From positions 1 through 57,826 of the forward strand of contig CANCJJ010000016.1 of assembly GCA_947378305.1 (NCBI GenBank): DNA of 57,826 nucleotides, given 5' to 3'. Positions within the stretch are counted from its first letter, which is position 1. Every line of letters starts with the position of its first letter. The DNA is from Phenylobacterium aquaticum (GTDB taxonomy: Bacteria; Pseudomonadota; Alphaproteobacteria; Caulobacterales; Caulobacteraceae). The notes under the pieces were generated by a model. That model was given only the letters and a program-made list of their open reading frames with translations, had not been told where the DNA came from and searched no databases. This document shows, in pieces, positions 16,979 to 27,366 of the stretch. A program made the position numbers and the translations under genes.

Positions 16979-19621
16979 ATGCCGAGCCTGAACGAGATCC
17001 GCTCCACCTTCCTCAGCTATTTCGAGGCCAAGGACCATCTGGTCATTCCGTCTGCGCCCCTGGTGCCGCAGAACGATCCGACACTCCTGTTCGTCAATGC
17101 GGGCATGGTGCCGTTCAAGAATTATTTTACCGGCGCAGAGACGCCGCCTGCGGCCCGCGCGGCCTCTTCCCAGAAGTCGGTTCGCGCCGGCGGCAAGCAC
17201 AACGACCTGGATAATGTCGGCTATACAGCCCGCCATCATACCTTCTTCGAAATGCTGGGGAACTTTTCCTTCGGCGACTATTTCAAGGCGGGCGCCATTG
17301 AACATGCCTGGACCCTGCTGACGCGGGACTTCGGACTGCCACCGGAAAAGCTGTGTGTAACCGTCTATCATACCGATGATGAGGCCGCCGACCTCTGGCG
17401 CAAGATCGCGGGCCTGCCGGACGAGCGGATCATCCGGATCGCCACCAACGACAACTTCTGGTCCATGGGCGATACGGGCCCCTGCGGCCCCTGTTCTGAA
17501 ATCTTCTACGATCACGGAGCGCACATTCCCGGTGGTCCGCCCGGTAGTCCGGATGAAGATGGCGACCGGTTCGTCGAGATTTGGAATCTCGTCTTCATGC
17601 AGTTCGAGCAAATGGCAGACGGCACCCGTCGCCCCCTGCCAAAGCCCCAGATCGATACGGGCATGGGGCTGGAGCGGATCGCCGCTGTCCTGCAGGGCGT
17701 GCACAACAATTATGACATCGACCTCTTTCGCACCCTGATTTCGGCAACCCAGTCCCTGACGGGTACCACCGAGGACACCCCGTCCCACCGGGTGATTGCC
17801 GACCATTTGCGGGCCTCCAGCTTCCTGATTGCGGACGGGATTTCACCCTCCAATGAAGGTCGCGGCTATGTCTTGCGCAGGATCATGCGCCGGGCCATGC
17901 GCCATGCCCATCTCCTGGGAGCCCAGGACCCCCTGATGCACCGGCTTGTGCCCACCCTCGTCTCCGAGATGGGGACGGCCTATCCGGAACTGCGCCGGGC
18001 GGAGCCAGCCATTGTCGAGACCCTCCGCCAGGAAGAGGAACGCTTCCGCCGGACCCTCGGGCGCGGCATGACCCTGCTGGATGAGGCGACGGCGGGCATG
18101 GGGGCGGGCGACCGGCTTCCCGGCGAGACGGCCTTCAAGCTCTATGACACCTTCGGCTTCCCCCTGGACCTGACCCAGGACGCCCTGCGTGCGCGCGACA
18201 TATCCGTCGATCTGGACGGATTTCAGGCCGCCATGAAGCGCCAGCGCGATCTGGCGCGAGAGGCCTGGGCGGGGTCTGGGCAAGCAGCTGCGGCGACGGA
18301 ATGGTTCGCCATTCGCGAACGTCTGGGGGCCTCTGAGTTCCTTGGCTATGACGTGGATAGCGCCGAGGGCGAGGTTCTGGCCCTGGTGGCGGACGGGGCG
18401 GAAATCGGCGATGCCGGTCCCGGCCAGACGGTCTTTGCCCTGTTTGACCGCACTCCCTTCTACGCGGAAAGCGGCGGCCAGGCCGGAGATGTGGGGCTTA
18501 TCACCGGCCCCTCGGGTCGCGCTCGGGTGCTCGATACCCAAAAACAGGCGGGTGATCTGATTGTCCATGAACTCGAGGTCCTGGAGGGCAGTTTCCAGGT
18601 CGGCCAGCGGCTGACCCTGTCCGTCGATGCGGCCCTGCGGCAAACCACCCGCGCCAACCATTCGGCAGCCCACCTGCTGCACGCTGCCCTTCGTAACGTC
18701 CTGGGTCCCCACGTCTCCCAGAAGGGCCAGATGGTCGATGGTGAGCGCGTGCGGTTCGACTTCAGCCATGGAGGCCCGGTGTCGCCTGCAGAAATCGAGG
18801 CCATTGAGTCCGAGGTTAATGCTGTCATTCGCCAGAACCAGTCCACCCGGACCGAGGAAATGGCACCTGACAAGGCGATTGAGGCCGGGGCCATGGCCTT
18901 GTTCGGCGAAAAATACGGCGACAGCGTTCGGGTCCTGACCTTGGGTGAGGCCCTGGCAGGCGACGGAGCCTATTCCGTCGAGCTCTGCGGCGGCACCCAT
19001 GTCCATCGTACAGGGGATATTGCCCTGTTCCGGATTGTCTCTGAAACCGGTGTGGCGGCGGGTATTCGCCGGATCGAAGGCCTGACCGGGGAGGCTGCTC
19101 GGCGGTTCCTGACCGAACAGGCCGGAATTGCCAAGGCCCTGGCCGATCAGTTCAAGGTGCCTGTGGCCGATGTTGCGGCGCGAGTTGAGGCTCTGGAAGT
19201 CCAGCGCCGCAAGCTCGAAAAGGAGCTGGGGGATGCCCGACGCCAGCTCGCCATGGGCGGGGGGTCTGGCGGTGCCGTCTCTGCCATCGAGGAGATCAAT
19301 GGCTTTAAGGTCATGGCGCGGATCATGGACGGGGTCGGTGGCAAGGACCTGCGCCCCATAGCCGAAGAATTCAAAAAGCAGGTTCCAGACGGCATCATCG
19401 CCCTGATCGGGACGTCCGAAGGCAAGGCGGCCATTACCGTCGCGGTCACCGGGGCGTCCGCCTCGCGGATCACGGCCGTGGACCTCGCCAAGGCGGCGGT
19501 TCAGGCCCTGGGCGGACAAGGGGCAGGGGGTCGCCCTGACTTTGCTCAAGGCGGTGCCCCCGATGGGGACCGGGCCGAGGAAGGCCTCGGGGTCATCCGG
19601 AAGGTGCTTGCCGCTATCTGA
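16979..19621 (+). CDS. alaS: Alanyl-tRNA synthetase
   Basis: 880 residues, normal length. AlaRS charges tRNA-Ala and edits mischarged Ser and Gly. The class II core opens with [18 protein letters not shown] and contains [17 protein letters not shown] and the [19 protein letters not shown] block. The editing-domain zinc motifs are [11 protein letters not shown] and CGGTHV. The C-terminal oligomerisation/C-Ala domain has a coiled coil near [17 protein letters not shown]. It lies 139 bases after recA, a pairing common in alphaproteobacteria. Confidence 0.98.
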   Translation: MPSLNEIRSTFLSYFEAKDHLVIPSAPLVPQNDPTLLFVNAGMVPFKNYFTGAETPPAARAASSQKSVRAGGKHNDLDNVGYTARHHTFFEMLGNFSFGDYFKAGAIEHAWTLLTRDFGLPPEKLCVTVYHTDDEAADLWRKIAGLPDERIIRIATNDNFWSMGDTGPCGPCSEIFYDHGAHIPGGPPGSPDEDGDRFVEIWNLVFMQFEQMADGTRRPLPKPQIDTGMGLERIAAVLQGVHNNYDIDLFRTLISATQSLTGTTEDTPSHRVIADHLRASSFLIADGISPSNEGRGYVLRRIMRRAMRHAHLLGAQDPLMHRLVPTLVSEMGTAYPELRRAEPAIVETLRQEEERFRRTLGRGMTLLDEATAGMGAGDRLPGETAFKLYDTFGFPLDLTQDALRARDISVDLDGFQAAMKRQRDLAREAWAGSGQAAAATEWFAIRERLGASEFLGYDVDSAEGEVLALVADGAEIGDAGPGQTVFALFDRTPFYAESGGQAGDVGLITGPSGRARVLDTQKQAGDLIVHELEVLEGSFQVGQRLTLSVDAALRQTTRANHSAAHLLHAALRNVLGPHVSQKGQMVDGERVRFDFSHGGPVSPAEIEAIESEVNAVIRQNQSTRTEEMAPDKAIEAGAMALFGEKYGDSVRVLTLGEALAGDGAYSVELCGGTHVHRTGDIALFRIVSETGVAAGIRRIEGLTGEAARRFLTEQAGIAKALADQFKVPVADVAARVEALEVQRRKLEKELGDARRQLAMGGGSGGAVSAIEEINGFKVMARIMDGVGGKDLRPIAEEFKKQVPDGIIALIGTSEGKAAITVAVTGASASRITAVDLAKAAVQALGGQGAGGRPDFAQGGAPDGDRAEEGLGVIRKVLAAI

Positions 19622-19729
19622 GGCGGGCCAAGCTAGATGGCGCGAATGGTTTAGAGGCTTGATTCTCGTGCCCATCGGCGCGAGGCTTCGTGCCTCATTA
19701 AAAAACCTGTCCTGGGGAGGGCGCGTCAC

Positions 19730-20548
19730 ATGTCATTACCGGTCATCAATCCCAATGGAACCCTCAAGGGGAAGGTCGCGCTTGTCACAGGGGCCAGCCG
19801 GGGCATTGGCGAGGCCATCGCCGCACGACTCGCTATGGAGGGTGCCATGGTCGTTGTCTCCGCCCGGACAGCCGCCGAAGGGGAAAGCCGTCTTCCGGGA
19901 ACCCTGGCCCACACGGTCGAGCGCATCAAGGCCGCCGGGGGGCACGCAACCCTGATTAAGGCGGACCTGGCCCAGGCCTCCGAGCGGGAACGACTGGTCG
20001 AAGAGGCGGTCGACGCCTACGGCCCGATTGATATCCTGATCAACAATGCCGCCATTACCTTCTTCATGCCGGTGATCGAGTTCACCGAAAAGCGGTTCAA
20101 GCTGATGATGGAGGTTCAGGTCTATGCTCCCTTCCATCTGGCACAGCTGGTCCTGCCGTCCATGATTGCCCGCAAGTCAGGCTCCATCGTCAATATTTCC
20201 TCGCCCGCCGGGCTCCATCCCAAGCCTCCCTATCGCGGCGGTCGCGGCGGGACGGTCTACGGCCTCTGCAAGGCGGCGCTAGAGCGCTTCACGACGGGGC
20301 TGGCCTCTGAGGTCCAGGCGGATGGCATTGCCGTCAATGTGGTCTCTCCAGGGCTCGTAGATACCCCTGGCGTCGCCGTTCACGGTCTGATCAATGAACA
20401 GACCAAGGACCGGGTCCAGCCGATCGAATACATTGCCGAGGCCGTCTATCAGCTGGCCAAGGCTGATCCTCAGACCATGACCGGGCGAATTGACTATGCA
20501 GAGCCTTTGCTGGCTGAACTTTCCATCGCCCCCACGCCCCTGATCTGA
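19730..20548 (+). CDS. Short-chain dehydrogenase/reductase
   Basis: 272 residues with the classical SDR layout. The cofactor-binding glycine motif is TGASRGIGEAIA, followed by the DILINNAA strand and the catalytic Ser in NISSPAG with YGLCK (Tyr-x3-Lys). A loop rich in Gly/Arg lies between Ser and Tyr (PYRGGRGGTVYG). The substrate is unknown. The ATG is preceded by GGGAGG. It lies between alaS and a peptidase gene and may be its own unit. Confidence 0.9.
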   Translation: MSLPVINPNGTLKGKVALVTGASRGIGEAIAARLAMEGAMVVVSARTAAEGESRLPGTLAHTVERIKAAGGHATLIKADLAQASERERLVEEAVDAYGPIDILINNAAITFFMPVIEFTEKRFKLMMEVQVYAPFHLAQLVLPSMIARKSGSIVNISSPAGLHPKPPYRGGRGGTVYGLCKAALERFTTGLASEVQADGIAVNVVSPGLVDTPGVAVHGLINEQTKDRVQPIEYIAEAVYQLAKADPQTMTGRIDYAEPLLAELSIAPTPLI

Positions 20549-20619
20549 TTTTCCGCCCAGAGGTCTTGTCAGACCCGCCAAACCCCGTCTTTGATCCCTG
20601 ATAAGCAGGGGTGTCTCAG

Positions 20620-22839
20620 ATGAAGTTTTTGATGGGTGTGCTGGCCATGGGACTATTGACCGGGTCGGTTCAGGCCGCCGTTTTGACGCCCGAGCGGGTC
20701 TATGCCGCGCCGGACCTGACCGGGCCCCGCGCCCGGGGGGTTGGCCTGTCTCCAGATGGAACTCTGGTGACCTATCTGAAGGCCCGGAGCGACGATCCGC
20801 GCATGACCGACCTGTGGGCGGCTGACGTCAAGGGCGGCGCGCCCCGACTGCTCATTGATGCCCTGGCCCTTGTGCCCAAGGACCGGACCCTGTCCGAGGC
20901 AGAGAAGAGCCGTCGTGAGCGGCAGGGGATCCAGAGCCGGGGGGTTGTCTCCTATGACTGGGACGAGGAAGGTCGTTTCATTCTGGTGCCTGTTGAGGGC
21001 GATCTGTGGCTCTGGTCCCGGGCGGATGCCAAGATCAAAAGGCTGACCAATAGTCCTGATGATGAAATCGACGCACGGGTCTCGCCCCAGGGCCGGTTCG
21101 TGTCCTTTGTGCGGAATGACAACCTCGTGGTCATGCCCCTGACGGGGGGGACGGAGCGCGCCCTCACAAAGGACGGCACGGAACTGGTCAGCTGGGCCAC
21201 GGCAGAATTCATCGCCCAGGAGGAAATGGACCGCCAAACCGGCTATTGGTGGAGCCCTGACGAGGCCCACATTGCCCTGACCCGTGTCGATCAGTCCGGA
21301 GTGGATGTGGTTGAGCGTCTGGACATTGGGGCCAGTGGCGCCACGGTTGTCCGTCAGCGTTACCCCCGGGTGGGGCGTCCCAATGCTCGCGTCGACCTCT
21401 TTATTGCAGATGTGAAAACGGGTGCCCGGGTCCCTGTGGACCTGGGATCGGATGCCGATACCTACCTTGCGCGGGTTGACTGGTCTCGGGACGGCAAGAC
21501 CCTCTATGTCCAACGCCAAAGTCGCGACCAGCGTCGGCTAGACCTGCTTGCGGTCTCTGTCGACACGGGCAAGAGCCATATCCTGCTGAGTGAAACCAGT
21601 CCTCACTGGGTGGATCTTTCGGATGATTTTCGCGCCCTAGACGGGGGGCGGTTTCTCTGGTCCTCGGAACGCACGGGCTGGAAGCACCTCTACCTGTATG
21701 ATGCAGATGGGAAACTGATCCGGCCGGTCACGTCTGGTGAGTGGCCAATCGATGCTCTCCAGGGCCTGAACGAGTCCCGGGGACAGGTGTTGTTCACGGC
21801 GCATCGGGAGTCGCCTACCGAACAGAGGCTTTATGCAGCATCTCTCGACAAGACCTCTCCGCCCAAGGCCCTGACCCCGCCTGGCGGATGGTGGACGGCA
21901 AAGGTCGCCGGGCGAGGCGGGGTCTTTGTCGGCACCTATGAAGATCCGGCCACACCGCCTCGTACCGGGCTCTATGCGGCTGATGGTCATCTGGTTCGCT
22001 GGATTGAGGAAAACCGTCTTGCTGAGGGCCATCCCTTTGCGCCCTATGCCGATCGGCTGGCCAAGCCCAACTATGGGACCATCAAGGCCTCCGACGGACA
22101 GGATCTCTGGTGGTCCATGCGCACGCCCCCGGGCTTCGATCCCGCCCGTAAGTATCCGGTCATCGTCAAGGTATATGGCGGGCCGGGGAGCGCCTTGGTG
22201 CGAAAGGTCTGGGCTGATCCGGCGGACCAGCTCTATCTTGAGGCGGGCTTCATTCTGTTCACTCTGGATAACCGGGGCACACCAAACCGCAGCCTGGCCT
22301 TCAAACAGGCTATTGATCGCCGCATGGGGCAACTCGATGTTGCAGACCAGATTGCCGGTGCGACCTATCTGAAATCCTTGCCTTATGTGGATGGCTCGCG
22401 GCTGGGAGTCACGGGCTGGTCCTATGGTGGCTATATGACCCTGCTTCTGCTCAGCACGCCAGAAACCCCCTTTGCTGCCGGGGTTGCCGGGGCTCCACCG
22501 ACCGATTGGACCCTCTATGACACCCACTATACCGAGCGGTATATGGGCACGCCCAAGGACAATCCGGCAGGCTATGCGGCGTCGGAAGTCACCGCGCGCA
22601 TGGACTGGTTGAAGCCTGGGTCCTTGCTTCTCATGCACGGCATGGCCGACGACAATGTCACCTTCGACAACTCCACCCGACTGATGGCGGCTCTGCAGGC
22701 CAGGCCGATTGCCTTTGAGACCATGATCTATCCCGGGCTCCGCCACCGCGCGGGTTGGACCCAGGCCAATTACCTGCACAGGACGCGCACCACCCTGGAT
22801 TATTTCATCCGTAAACTTCAGCCCGAACCCGCGCGCTGA
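20620..22839 (+). CDS. Secreted dipeptidyl peptidase IV-type S9 peptidase
   Basis: 739 residues from ATG 20620 (a GTG at 20611 is less likely given an AGGGG site eight bases before the ATG). The signal peptide ends VQA-AVL. An N-terminal beta-propeller (DPPIV_N, with VGLSPDGTLVTYL and repeated WSRDGK-like strands) leads into the S9 alpha/beta-hydrolase domain. The nucleophile is Ser601 in GWSYGG, the acid lies in HGMADDN (677/678), and His709 is in LRHRAGW. The propeller contains FIAQEEMDRQTGYWW, matching the Glu motif that binds the substrate amino terminus. It probably removes X-Pro or X-Ala dipeptides in the periplasm. Confidence 0.93.
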   Translation: MKFLMGVLAMGLLTGSVQAAVLTPERVYAAPDLTGPRARGVGLSPDGTLVTYLKARSDDPRMTDLWAADVKGGAPRLLIDALALVPKDRTLSEAEKSRRERQGIQSRGVVSYDWDEEGRFILVPVEGDLWLWSRADAKIKRLTNSPDDEIDARVSPQGRFVSFVRNDNLVVMPLTGGTERALTKDGTELVSWATAEFIAQEEMDRQTGYWWSPDEAHIALTRVDQSGVDVVERLDIGASGATVVRQRYPRVGRPNARVDLFIADVKTGARVPVDLGSDADTYLARVDWSRDGKTLYVQRQSRDQRRLDLLAVSVDTGKSHILLSETSPHWVDLSDDFRALDGGRFLWSSERTGWKHLYLYDADGKLIRPVTSGEWPIDALQGLNESRGQVLFTAHRESPTEQRLYAASLDKTSPPKALTPPGGWWTAKVAGRGGVFVGTYEDPATPPRTGLYAADGHLVRWIEENRLAEGHPFAPYADRLAKPNYGTIKASDGQDLWWSMRTPPGFDPARKYPVIVKVYGGPGSALVRKVWADPADQLYLEAGFILFTLDNRGTPNRSLAFKQAIDRRMGQLDVADQIAGATYLKSLPYVDGSRLGVTGWSYGGYMTLLLLSTPETPFAAGVAGAPPTDWTLYDTHYTERYMGTPKDNPAGYAASEVTARMDWLKPGSLLLMHGMADDNVTFDNSTRLMAALQARPIAFETMIYPGLRHRAGWTQANYLHRTRTTLDYFIRKLQPEPAR

Positions 22840-22871
22840 TCCCGCCCTTCAACCTGTTTTAAGGACTGCCC

Positions 22872-25115
22872 ATGACCCGCCTTTCCACCTCCTTACTCGC
22901 CCTGATGACGGCAGCCTCGCTGAGTGGGGCTGCCCTGGCCGATCCAGCTCTCGAATCCAGGTTCGATGCCCAGATTTCACCCCGGGAAATGAGCGACTGG
23001 ATGAAATTCATGGCGGCAGAGCCGAACCATGTCGGCGCGCCACACAACAAGGCCAATGCCGAATGGGTTCAGGCCCAGTTCAAGGCCTGGGGTTGGGACA
23101 CCCGGATTGAAACCTTCAAGGTGCTCTATCCCACCCCAATCTCCTCAGCGCTCGAACTCAAGGGCCCCAAGCCGTTCAAGGCGACCCTGACGGAACGTCC
23201 GGTTCCCGGCGACGTGACGTCTGGCCGCACGCGCGGCGAGCTTCCGGCCTATGTCGCCTTCCAGGGTGACGGGGATGTCATGGCCCCTCTGGTCTATGTC
23301 AATTTCGGTATGCCGGAGGACTATGACGCCCTCGAACGCATGGGGGTTTCGGTCAAGGGCAAGATTGTCATTGCCCGCTATGGCGTTGGCTGGCGGGGTC
23401 TGAAGCCCAAGCTGGCCCAGGATCACGGGGCGGTGGGCTGCATCATCTATTCCGATCCGCAACAGGACGGCTATGGCTCTGGCGACGTCTATCCGAAGGG
23501 CGGTGGACGCCCGTCCCAGAGCTTCCAGCGTGGATCTGTGGCCGACATGCCCCTCTATCCGGGCGATCCCCTCACGCCGGGCATTGGGTCCACGGAAACC
23601 GCCAAGCGCCTCAAGCGTGAGGATGCCCCGACCATTCTGAAAATTCCGGTCCTGCCGATTTCCTACGGTGATGCCCAGCATTTCCTTGAGGCTCTGGAGG
23701 GCAATACGGTCCCGGCCAACTGGATTGGCGGCCTGCCCATGACCTACCATGTGGGCGGAACCCCTGCGACCCAGGTGCATATTGCGGTCAAGTCTGACTG
23801 GAGCCTTAAGACCATCTACGACGTCGTGGCGGTCATGAAGGGGACAGAAGCTCCGGATCAGTGGGTGCTGAGAGGCAATCACCGGGATGCCTGGGTCTTC
23901 GGTGCGGCTGACCCCTTGAGCGGGCATGTGGCCTTGCTGGCAGAGGCCAAGGCCATCGGAAAGCTGGCCACAGAGGGCTATAAGCCCAAGCGCACCCTGG
24001 TCTATCTCAGCTGGGATGCGGAAGAGCCCATGCTCCTGGGCTCCACGGAATGGGCAGAGACCCATGCCGACGAATTGAAGGCCAAGGGCGTCATCTATCT
24101 AAACACAGACGGAAACGAACGCGGGTTCTTCGGGGCGGAGGGCAGCCATGCCTATGAGCACCTGGTCAGCCAGGTGATCGGCGATGTGAAGGACCCTGAG
24201 ACCGGCGTTACGGTGGCCGCCCGGTCGCGCGCCGCCCTCCAGGTGGCCGCCAGCAAGCCCACGGCCAGCGCCCAGGCCCGGGCGGAAGGGGCCCTGGCAG
24301 CTGACCCAAATCATGACCTGCCAATCGCGGCCCTTGGGTCAGGCTCGGACTATTCGGCCTTTATCGGCCATCTGGGACTGGCCGCTCTGAACTTCGGCTT
24401 TGGCGGCGAGGGACATTCCGGCGGTGTTTATCACTCTGCCTACGATACCTGGGAACACTATACGCGCTTTGATGATCCCGGGCTTGCCTATGGCGGTGCC
24501 CTGGCCAAAGTCGGCGGGCGACTGGTTTTGCGGATTGCAGATTCCGACCTTCCCCTGCAACGCTATACGAACTTCGCCGATACCGTTGCCGGATATAACG
24601 ATGAGCTCAAGGCCCTGGCCACAGCCAAGCGGGAGCTCCAGAAGGCCCAGGCCCGGGTGATTTCGGGCAATCTCTATCGGCTGGTCGATGATCCCCAGAG
24701 GACCAATGGGGCCCCGACACCGCTCCTGCCCGTGCCCTATTTCAACTTCGCGCCCCTGGACAATGCCGTGGTGCATCTGAAGGCCAGCGCCCAGGCCTAT
24801 GATGCCGCCTTGTTGACGAGGGGGACGAGCCTATCTCCCGCAACCCGGGCTCGTCTGTTCGAGATGCAGAAGGGGCTGGAGCAGACCCTGATCAACGAGG
24901 TCGGCCTGCCGGGGCGGCCTTGGTACAAGAACCTTGTCTATGCCCCTGGACGCTTTACCGGATACGGAGCCAAGACCCTGCCGGGGGTTCGTGAAGCCAT
25001 TGAGGAACAGCGGTGGTCAGATGCTGACGCCTACTGCGTCCTGACGGCTCAGGCTCTTGAGACCTATGCTGCCCGGCTGGACGCGGCGGTCAAGTTGATC
25101 ACCGCCGGATCGTAA
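22872..25115 (+). CDS. Secreted M28 metallopeptidase, glutamate carboxypeptidase II type
   Basis: 747 residues with signal peptide ending ALA-DPA. A protease-associated domain (about 115-300) sits inside the M28 fold, and a transferrin receptor-like dimerisation domain forms the C-terminus. All zinc ligands of GCPII can be placed: His337 and Asp347 (HRDAWVFGAADP), Glu384/Glu385 (WDAEEP), Asp413 (NTDGN) and His521 (VYHSAYDTWEHY). This makes an active di-zinc peptidase that removes acidic C-terminal residues plausible. The gene begins 32 bases after the S9 peptidase, and the two may be cotranscribed for peptide use. Confidence 0.93.
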   Translation: MTRLSTSLLALMTAASLSGAALADPALESRFDAQISPREMSDWMKFMAAEPNHVGAPHNKANAEWVQAQFKAWGWDTRIETFKVLYPTPISSALELKGPKPFKATLTERPVPGDVTSGRTRGELPAYVAFQGDGDVMAPLVYVNFGMPEDYDALERMGVSVKGKIVIARYGVGWRGLKPKLAQDHGAVGCIIYSDPQQDGYGSGDVYPKGGGRPSQSFQRGSVADMPLYPGDPLTPGIGSTETAKRLKREDAPTILKIPVLPISYGDAQHFLEALEGNTVPANWIGGLPMTYHVGGTPATQVHIAVKSDWSLKTIYDVVAVMKGTEAPDQWVLRGNHRDAWVFGAADPLSGHVALLAEAKAIGKLATEGYKPKRTLVYLSWDAEEPMLLGSTEWAETHADELKAKGVIYLNTDGNERGFFGAEGSHAYEHLVSQVIGDVKDPETGVTVAARSRAALQVAASKPTASAQARAEGALAADPNHDLPIAALGSGSDYSAFIGHLGLAALNFGFGGEGHSGGVYHSAYDTWEHYTRFDDPGLAYGGALAKVGGRLVLRIADSDLPLQRYTNFADTVAGYNDELKALATAKRELQKAQARVISGNLYRLVDDPQRTNGAPTPLLPVPYFNFAPLDNAVVHLKASAQAYDAALLTRGTSLSPATRARLFEMQKGLEQTLINEVGLPGRPWYKNLVYAPGRFTGYGAKTLPGVREAIEEQRWSDADAYCVLTAQALETYAARLDAAVKLITAGS

Positions 25116-25124
25116 AACGCCAAG

Positions 25125-25146
25125 AGGGGGGCTGTGAGGCCCCCCT
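25125..25146. terminator. Hairpin between convergent genes
   Basis: AGGGGGGC (25125-25132) and GCCCCCCT (25139-25146) form a perfect 8-bp stem with a six-base loop between the ends of the M28 peptidase gene and icd. It could serve both directions, although no T-run flanks it. Confidence 0.55.
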
Positions 25147-25171
25147 GAGGTCGTGTCCGTCCAGGCTGAAC

Positions 25172-26389
25172 TCAGCCCTGGGCCAGGGCCTTGTCCAGAT
25201 TGGCGGCAACCTTGTCGATGAAGCCTTCGGTGGTCAGCCAGCCTTGGGCGTCGCCGACCAGCAGGGCCAGGTCCTTGGTCATGAAACCGCTTTCCACGGT
25301 ATCGACGCAGACCTTTTCCAGGGTGTGGGCAAACCGGTCCAGGTCGGCATTGCCATCCAGCTTGGCCCGGTGCTGCAGGCCCCGGGTCCAGGCGAAGATC
25401 GAGGCAATTGAGTTGGTCGAGGTCGACTCACCCTTTTGATGCTGGCGGAAGTGGCGCGTCACCGTGCCGTGGGCCGCCTCGGATTCCATGATCTTGCCGT
25501 CTGGCGTAATCAGGACTGAGGTCATCAGACCCAGGGAGCCAAAGCCCTGGGCAACCTGGTCGGACTGGACGTCGCCGTCATAGTTCTTGCAGGCCCAGAT
25601 AAAGCCGCCGTCCCACTTCAGGGCCGAGGCCACCATGTCGTCAATCAGGCGATGTTCGTAGGTAATGCCAGCCTTCTTGTATTGATCGGCATATTCCGCA
25701 GCAAAAACCTCCGCAAAGATATCCTTGAAGCGGCCGTCATAGGCCTTGAGGATGGTGTTCTTGGTGGAGAGATAGACCGGGCACATGCGCTGCAGGCCAT
25801 AGGCGAAGGTCGCCTGGGCAAATTCGCGAATGGAGTCGTCCAGGTTGTACATGGCCATGGCGACGCCAGCACCCGGATAGTTGAACACTTCGTGCTCGAT
25901 TTCCTGCCCGTCCTCGCCGACCCACTTGATGGTCATCTTGCCCTTGCCGGGGATTCGGAAGTCCGTGGCACGATACTGGTCGCCGTAGGCGTGGCGTCCG
26001 ATGATGATGGGCTTGGTCCAGCCCGGGATCAGGCGGGGAACGTTCTTGCAGATGATGGGCTCGCGGAACACCACCCCGCCAAGAATGTTGCGGATGGTGC
26101 CATTGGGCGACTTCCACATTTTCTTGAGCTTGAATTCCTCAACGCGGGCCTCATCCGGCGTAATCGTCGCGCATTTGATGCCGACGCCGTATTTCTTGAT
26201 GGCCTCTGCAGACTGGATTGTGACCAGATCGTCGGTTGCATCGCGATGTTCCATGCCCAGATCGTAATAATCCAGGTCGATATCGAGATAGGGAAATATC
26301 AGCTTGTCCTTGATCCACATCCAAATGATGCGGGTCATTTCGTCCCCATCGAGGTCAACAACGGGATTGGCAACTTTGATCTTGGCCAT
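25172..26389 (-). CDS. icd: NADP-dependent isocitrate dehydrogenase
   Basis: 405 residues from the ATG at 26389 ([23 protein letters not shown]); a GTG at 26407 is the upstream alternative. It oxidises isocitrate to 2-oxoglutarate in the TCA cycle. The sequence is of the dimeric eukaryote-like type common in alphaproteobacteria: [26 protein letters not shown], the [24 protein letters not shown] segment and [11 protein letters not shown]. The length fits. It is divergent from the methyltransferase gene. Confidence 0.96.
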   Translation of the reverse strand: MAKIKVANPVVDLDGDEMTRIIWMWIKDKLIFPYLDIDLDYYDLGMEHRDATDDLVTIQSAEAIKKYGVGIKCATITPDEARVEEFKLKKMWKSPNGTIRNILGGVVFREPIICKNVPRLIPGWTKPIIIGRHAYGDQYRATDFRIPGKGKMTIKWVGEDGQEIEHEVFNYPGAGVAMAMYNLDDSIREFAQATFAYGLQRMCPVYLSTKNTILKAYDGRFKDIFAEVFAAEYADQYKKAGITYEHRLIDDMVASALKWDGGFIWACKNYDGDVQSDQVAQGFGSLGLMTSVLITPDGKIMESEAAHGTVTRHFRQHQKGESTSTNSIASIFAWTRGLQHRAKLDGNADLDRFAHTLEKVCVDTVESGFMTKDLALLVGDAQGWLTTEGFIDKVAANLDKALAQG

Positions 26390-26509
26390 AAAGGACGCAG
26401 GCTCCACGTAAGAAAGTATCGATATTGCGCTCTGCTATACAAGGGCTTGCCAAGGACGCAAACACCGATCCGGACTTGCCATGCCACTCTTCAGGCTGGA
26501 AAAGCCCTC

Positions 26510-27298
26510 ATGGCGCAAAATCCACCCTGTATTATCCTCGATCGCCCGCAACTTGCTCAGAACATAGGAGCGGTGGCGCGGGCCATGGCAAACTTCGGTC
26601 TGGCGGACTTGCGACTCGTCAGTCCCCGGGATGGTTGGCCCCAGGAGCGGGCCTGGGCGACGGCTTCCGGTGCCGAATGGCCTTTGAATGCGGCGCGAGT
26701 CTATGACCGGGTCGAGGACGCGATTAGTGACCTGCACCTGGTCTATGCGACCACTGCCCGGCCCCGGGAACTTCAGCTGCCTATTCTGACGCCGCGCGAG
26801 GCCATGGCAAATTTCTCCGCAGAGGTGGACGCGGGCCATAGGGTCGGCCTCTTGTTCGGGGCCGAGCGTGCGGGTCTGGAGACGGCAGACATTGCGCTGT
26901 GTCAGGCCGTTGTCACCCTGCCCATTGATCCCAGGTTCCGATCCCTCAACCTTGCCCAGGCTGTGATTATCCTGGCCTATGAGTGGCGCATGACCCGGGA
27001 GCAGGCGATACCCGCGAACTTTCGCGAAGCCCCGGATCCAGCAGAGGCCGCGTCGATGCTGGGCCTGTTCGAGCATTTCGAGCGCGAACTTGAGTCCGCC
27101 GGGTTTTTTCATCCACCTGAGAAAAAGGGCTCCATGGTGCAGAACCTGCGGGCTGCCCTGTCCCGCGCGCGGTTTTCGGACCAAGAGGTACGAACCTTTC
27201 GTGGGGTTGTGACGGCCCTGTCAAAGGGCAGGGGGCGCGTTCTAGCCAAGCTGGCCCAGGCCAGGCTGAAGGCAGGTTTGCCACCCGAAGGACTTTGA
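26510..27298 (+). CDS. TrmJ-type tRNA/rRNA methyltransferase (SPOUT)
   Basis: 262 residues from ATG 26510. The frame is open far upstream through the antisense of icd, but homology starts at PPCIILDRPQLAQNIGAVARAMANFGL. SPOUT motifs are LLFGAERAGLE, LPIDPRFRSLNLAQAVIILAYEW and the N-terminal NIGAVARAM. TrmJ methylates the 2'-O of nucleotide 32 in tRNAs using SAM; that specificity is inferred from the family. A C-terminal helical extension (SMVQNLRAALSRARFSDQEVRTF) is typical of TrmJ. Confidence 0.88.
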   Translation: MAQNPPCIILDRPQLAQNIGAVARAMANFGLADLRLVSPRDGWPQERAWATASGAEWPLNAARVYDRVEDAISDLHLVYATTARPRELQLPILTPREAMANFSAEVDAGHRVGLLFGAERAGLETADIALCQAVVTLPIDPRFRSLNLAQAVIILAYEWRMTREQAIPANFREAPDPAEAASMLGLFEHFERELESAGFFHPPEKKGSMVQNLRAALSRARFSDQEVRTFRGVVTALSKGRGRVLAKLAQARLKAGLPPEGL

Positions 27299-27366
27299 GC
27301 CGCTTGTGGTCCGCAACCTCGGGATGACATAATCCGAACGACCCAATGCGAGATGGAGCTCCGGCC

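Noticed and set aside
19682..19702. Hairpin GAGGC/GCCTC after alaS as a terminator.
   Set aside because: On the plus strand it is followed by an A-run, not a T-run, and the stem is only 5 bp.
17843..19729. A 628-codon open frame antisense to alaS.
   Set aside because: It lies wholly opposite a full-length alaS, has no recognisable domain, and comes from GC-rich third positions. Similar frames oppose gyrA (4211-5506) and the RTX gene (54521-56245).
25652..26509. A long N-terminal extension of the TrmJ-type gene.
   Set aside because: The extra 286 codons are antisense to icd, and methyltransferase homology begins only at the ATG at 26510.
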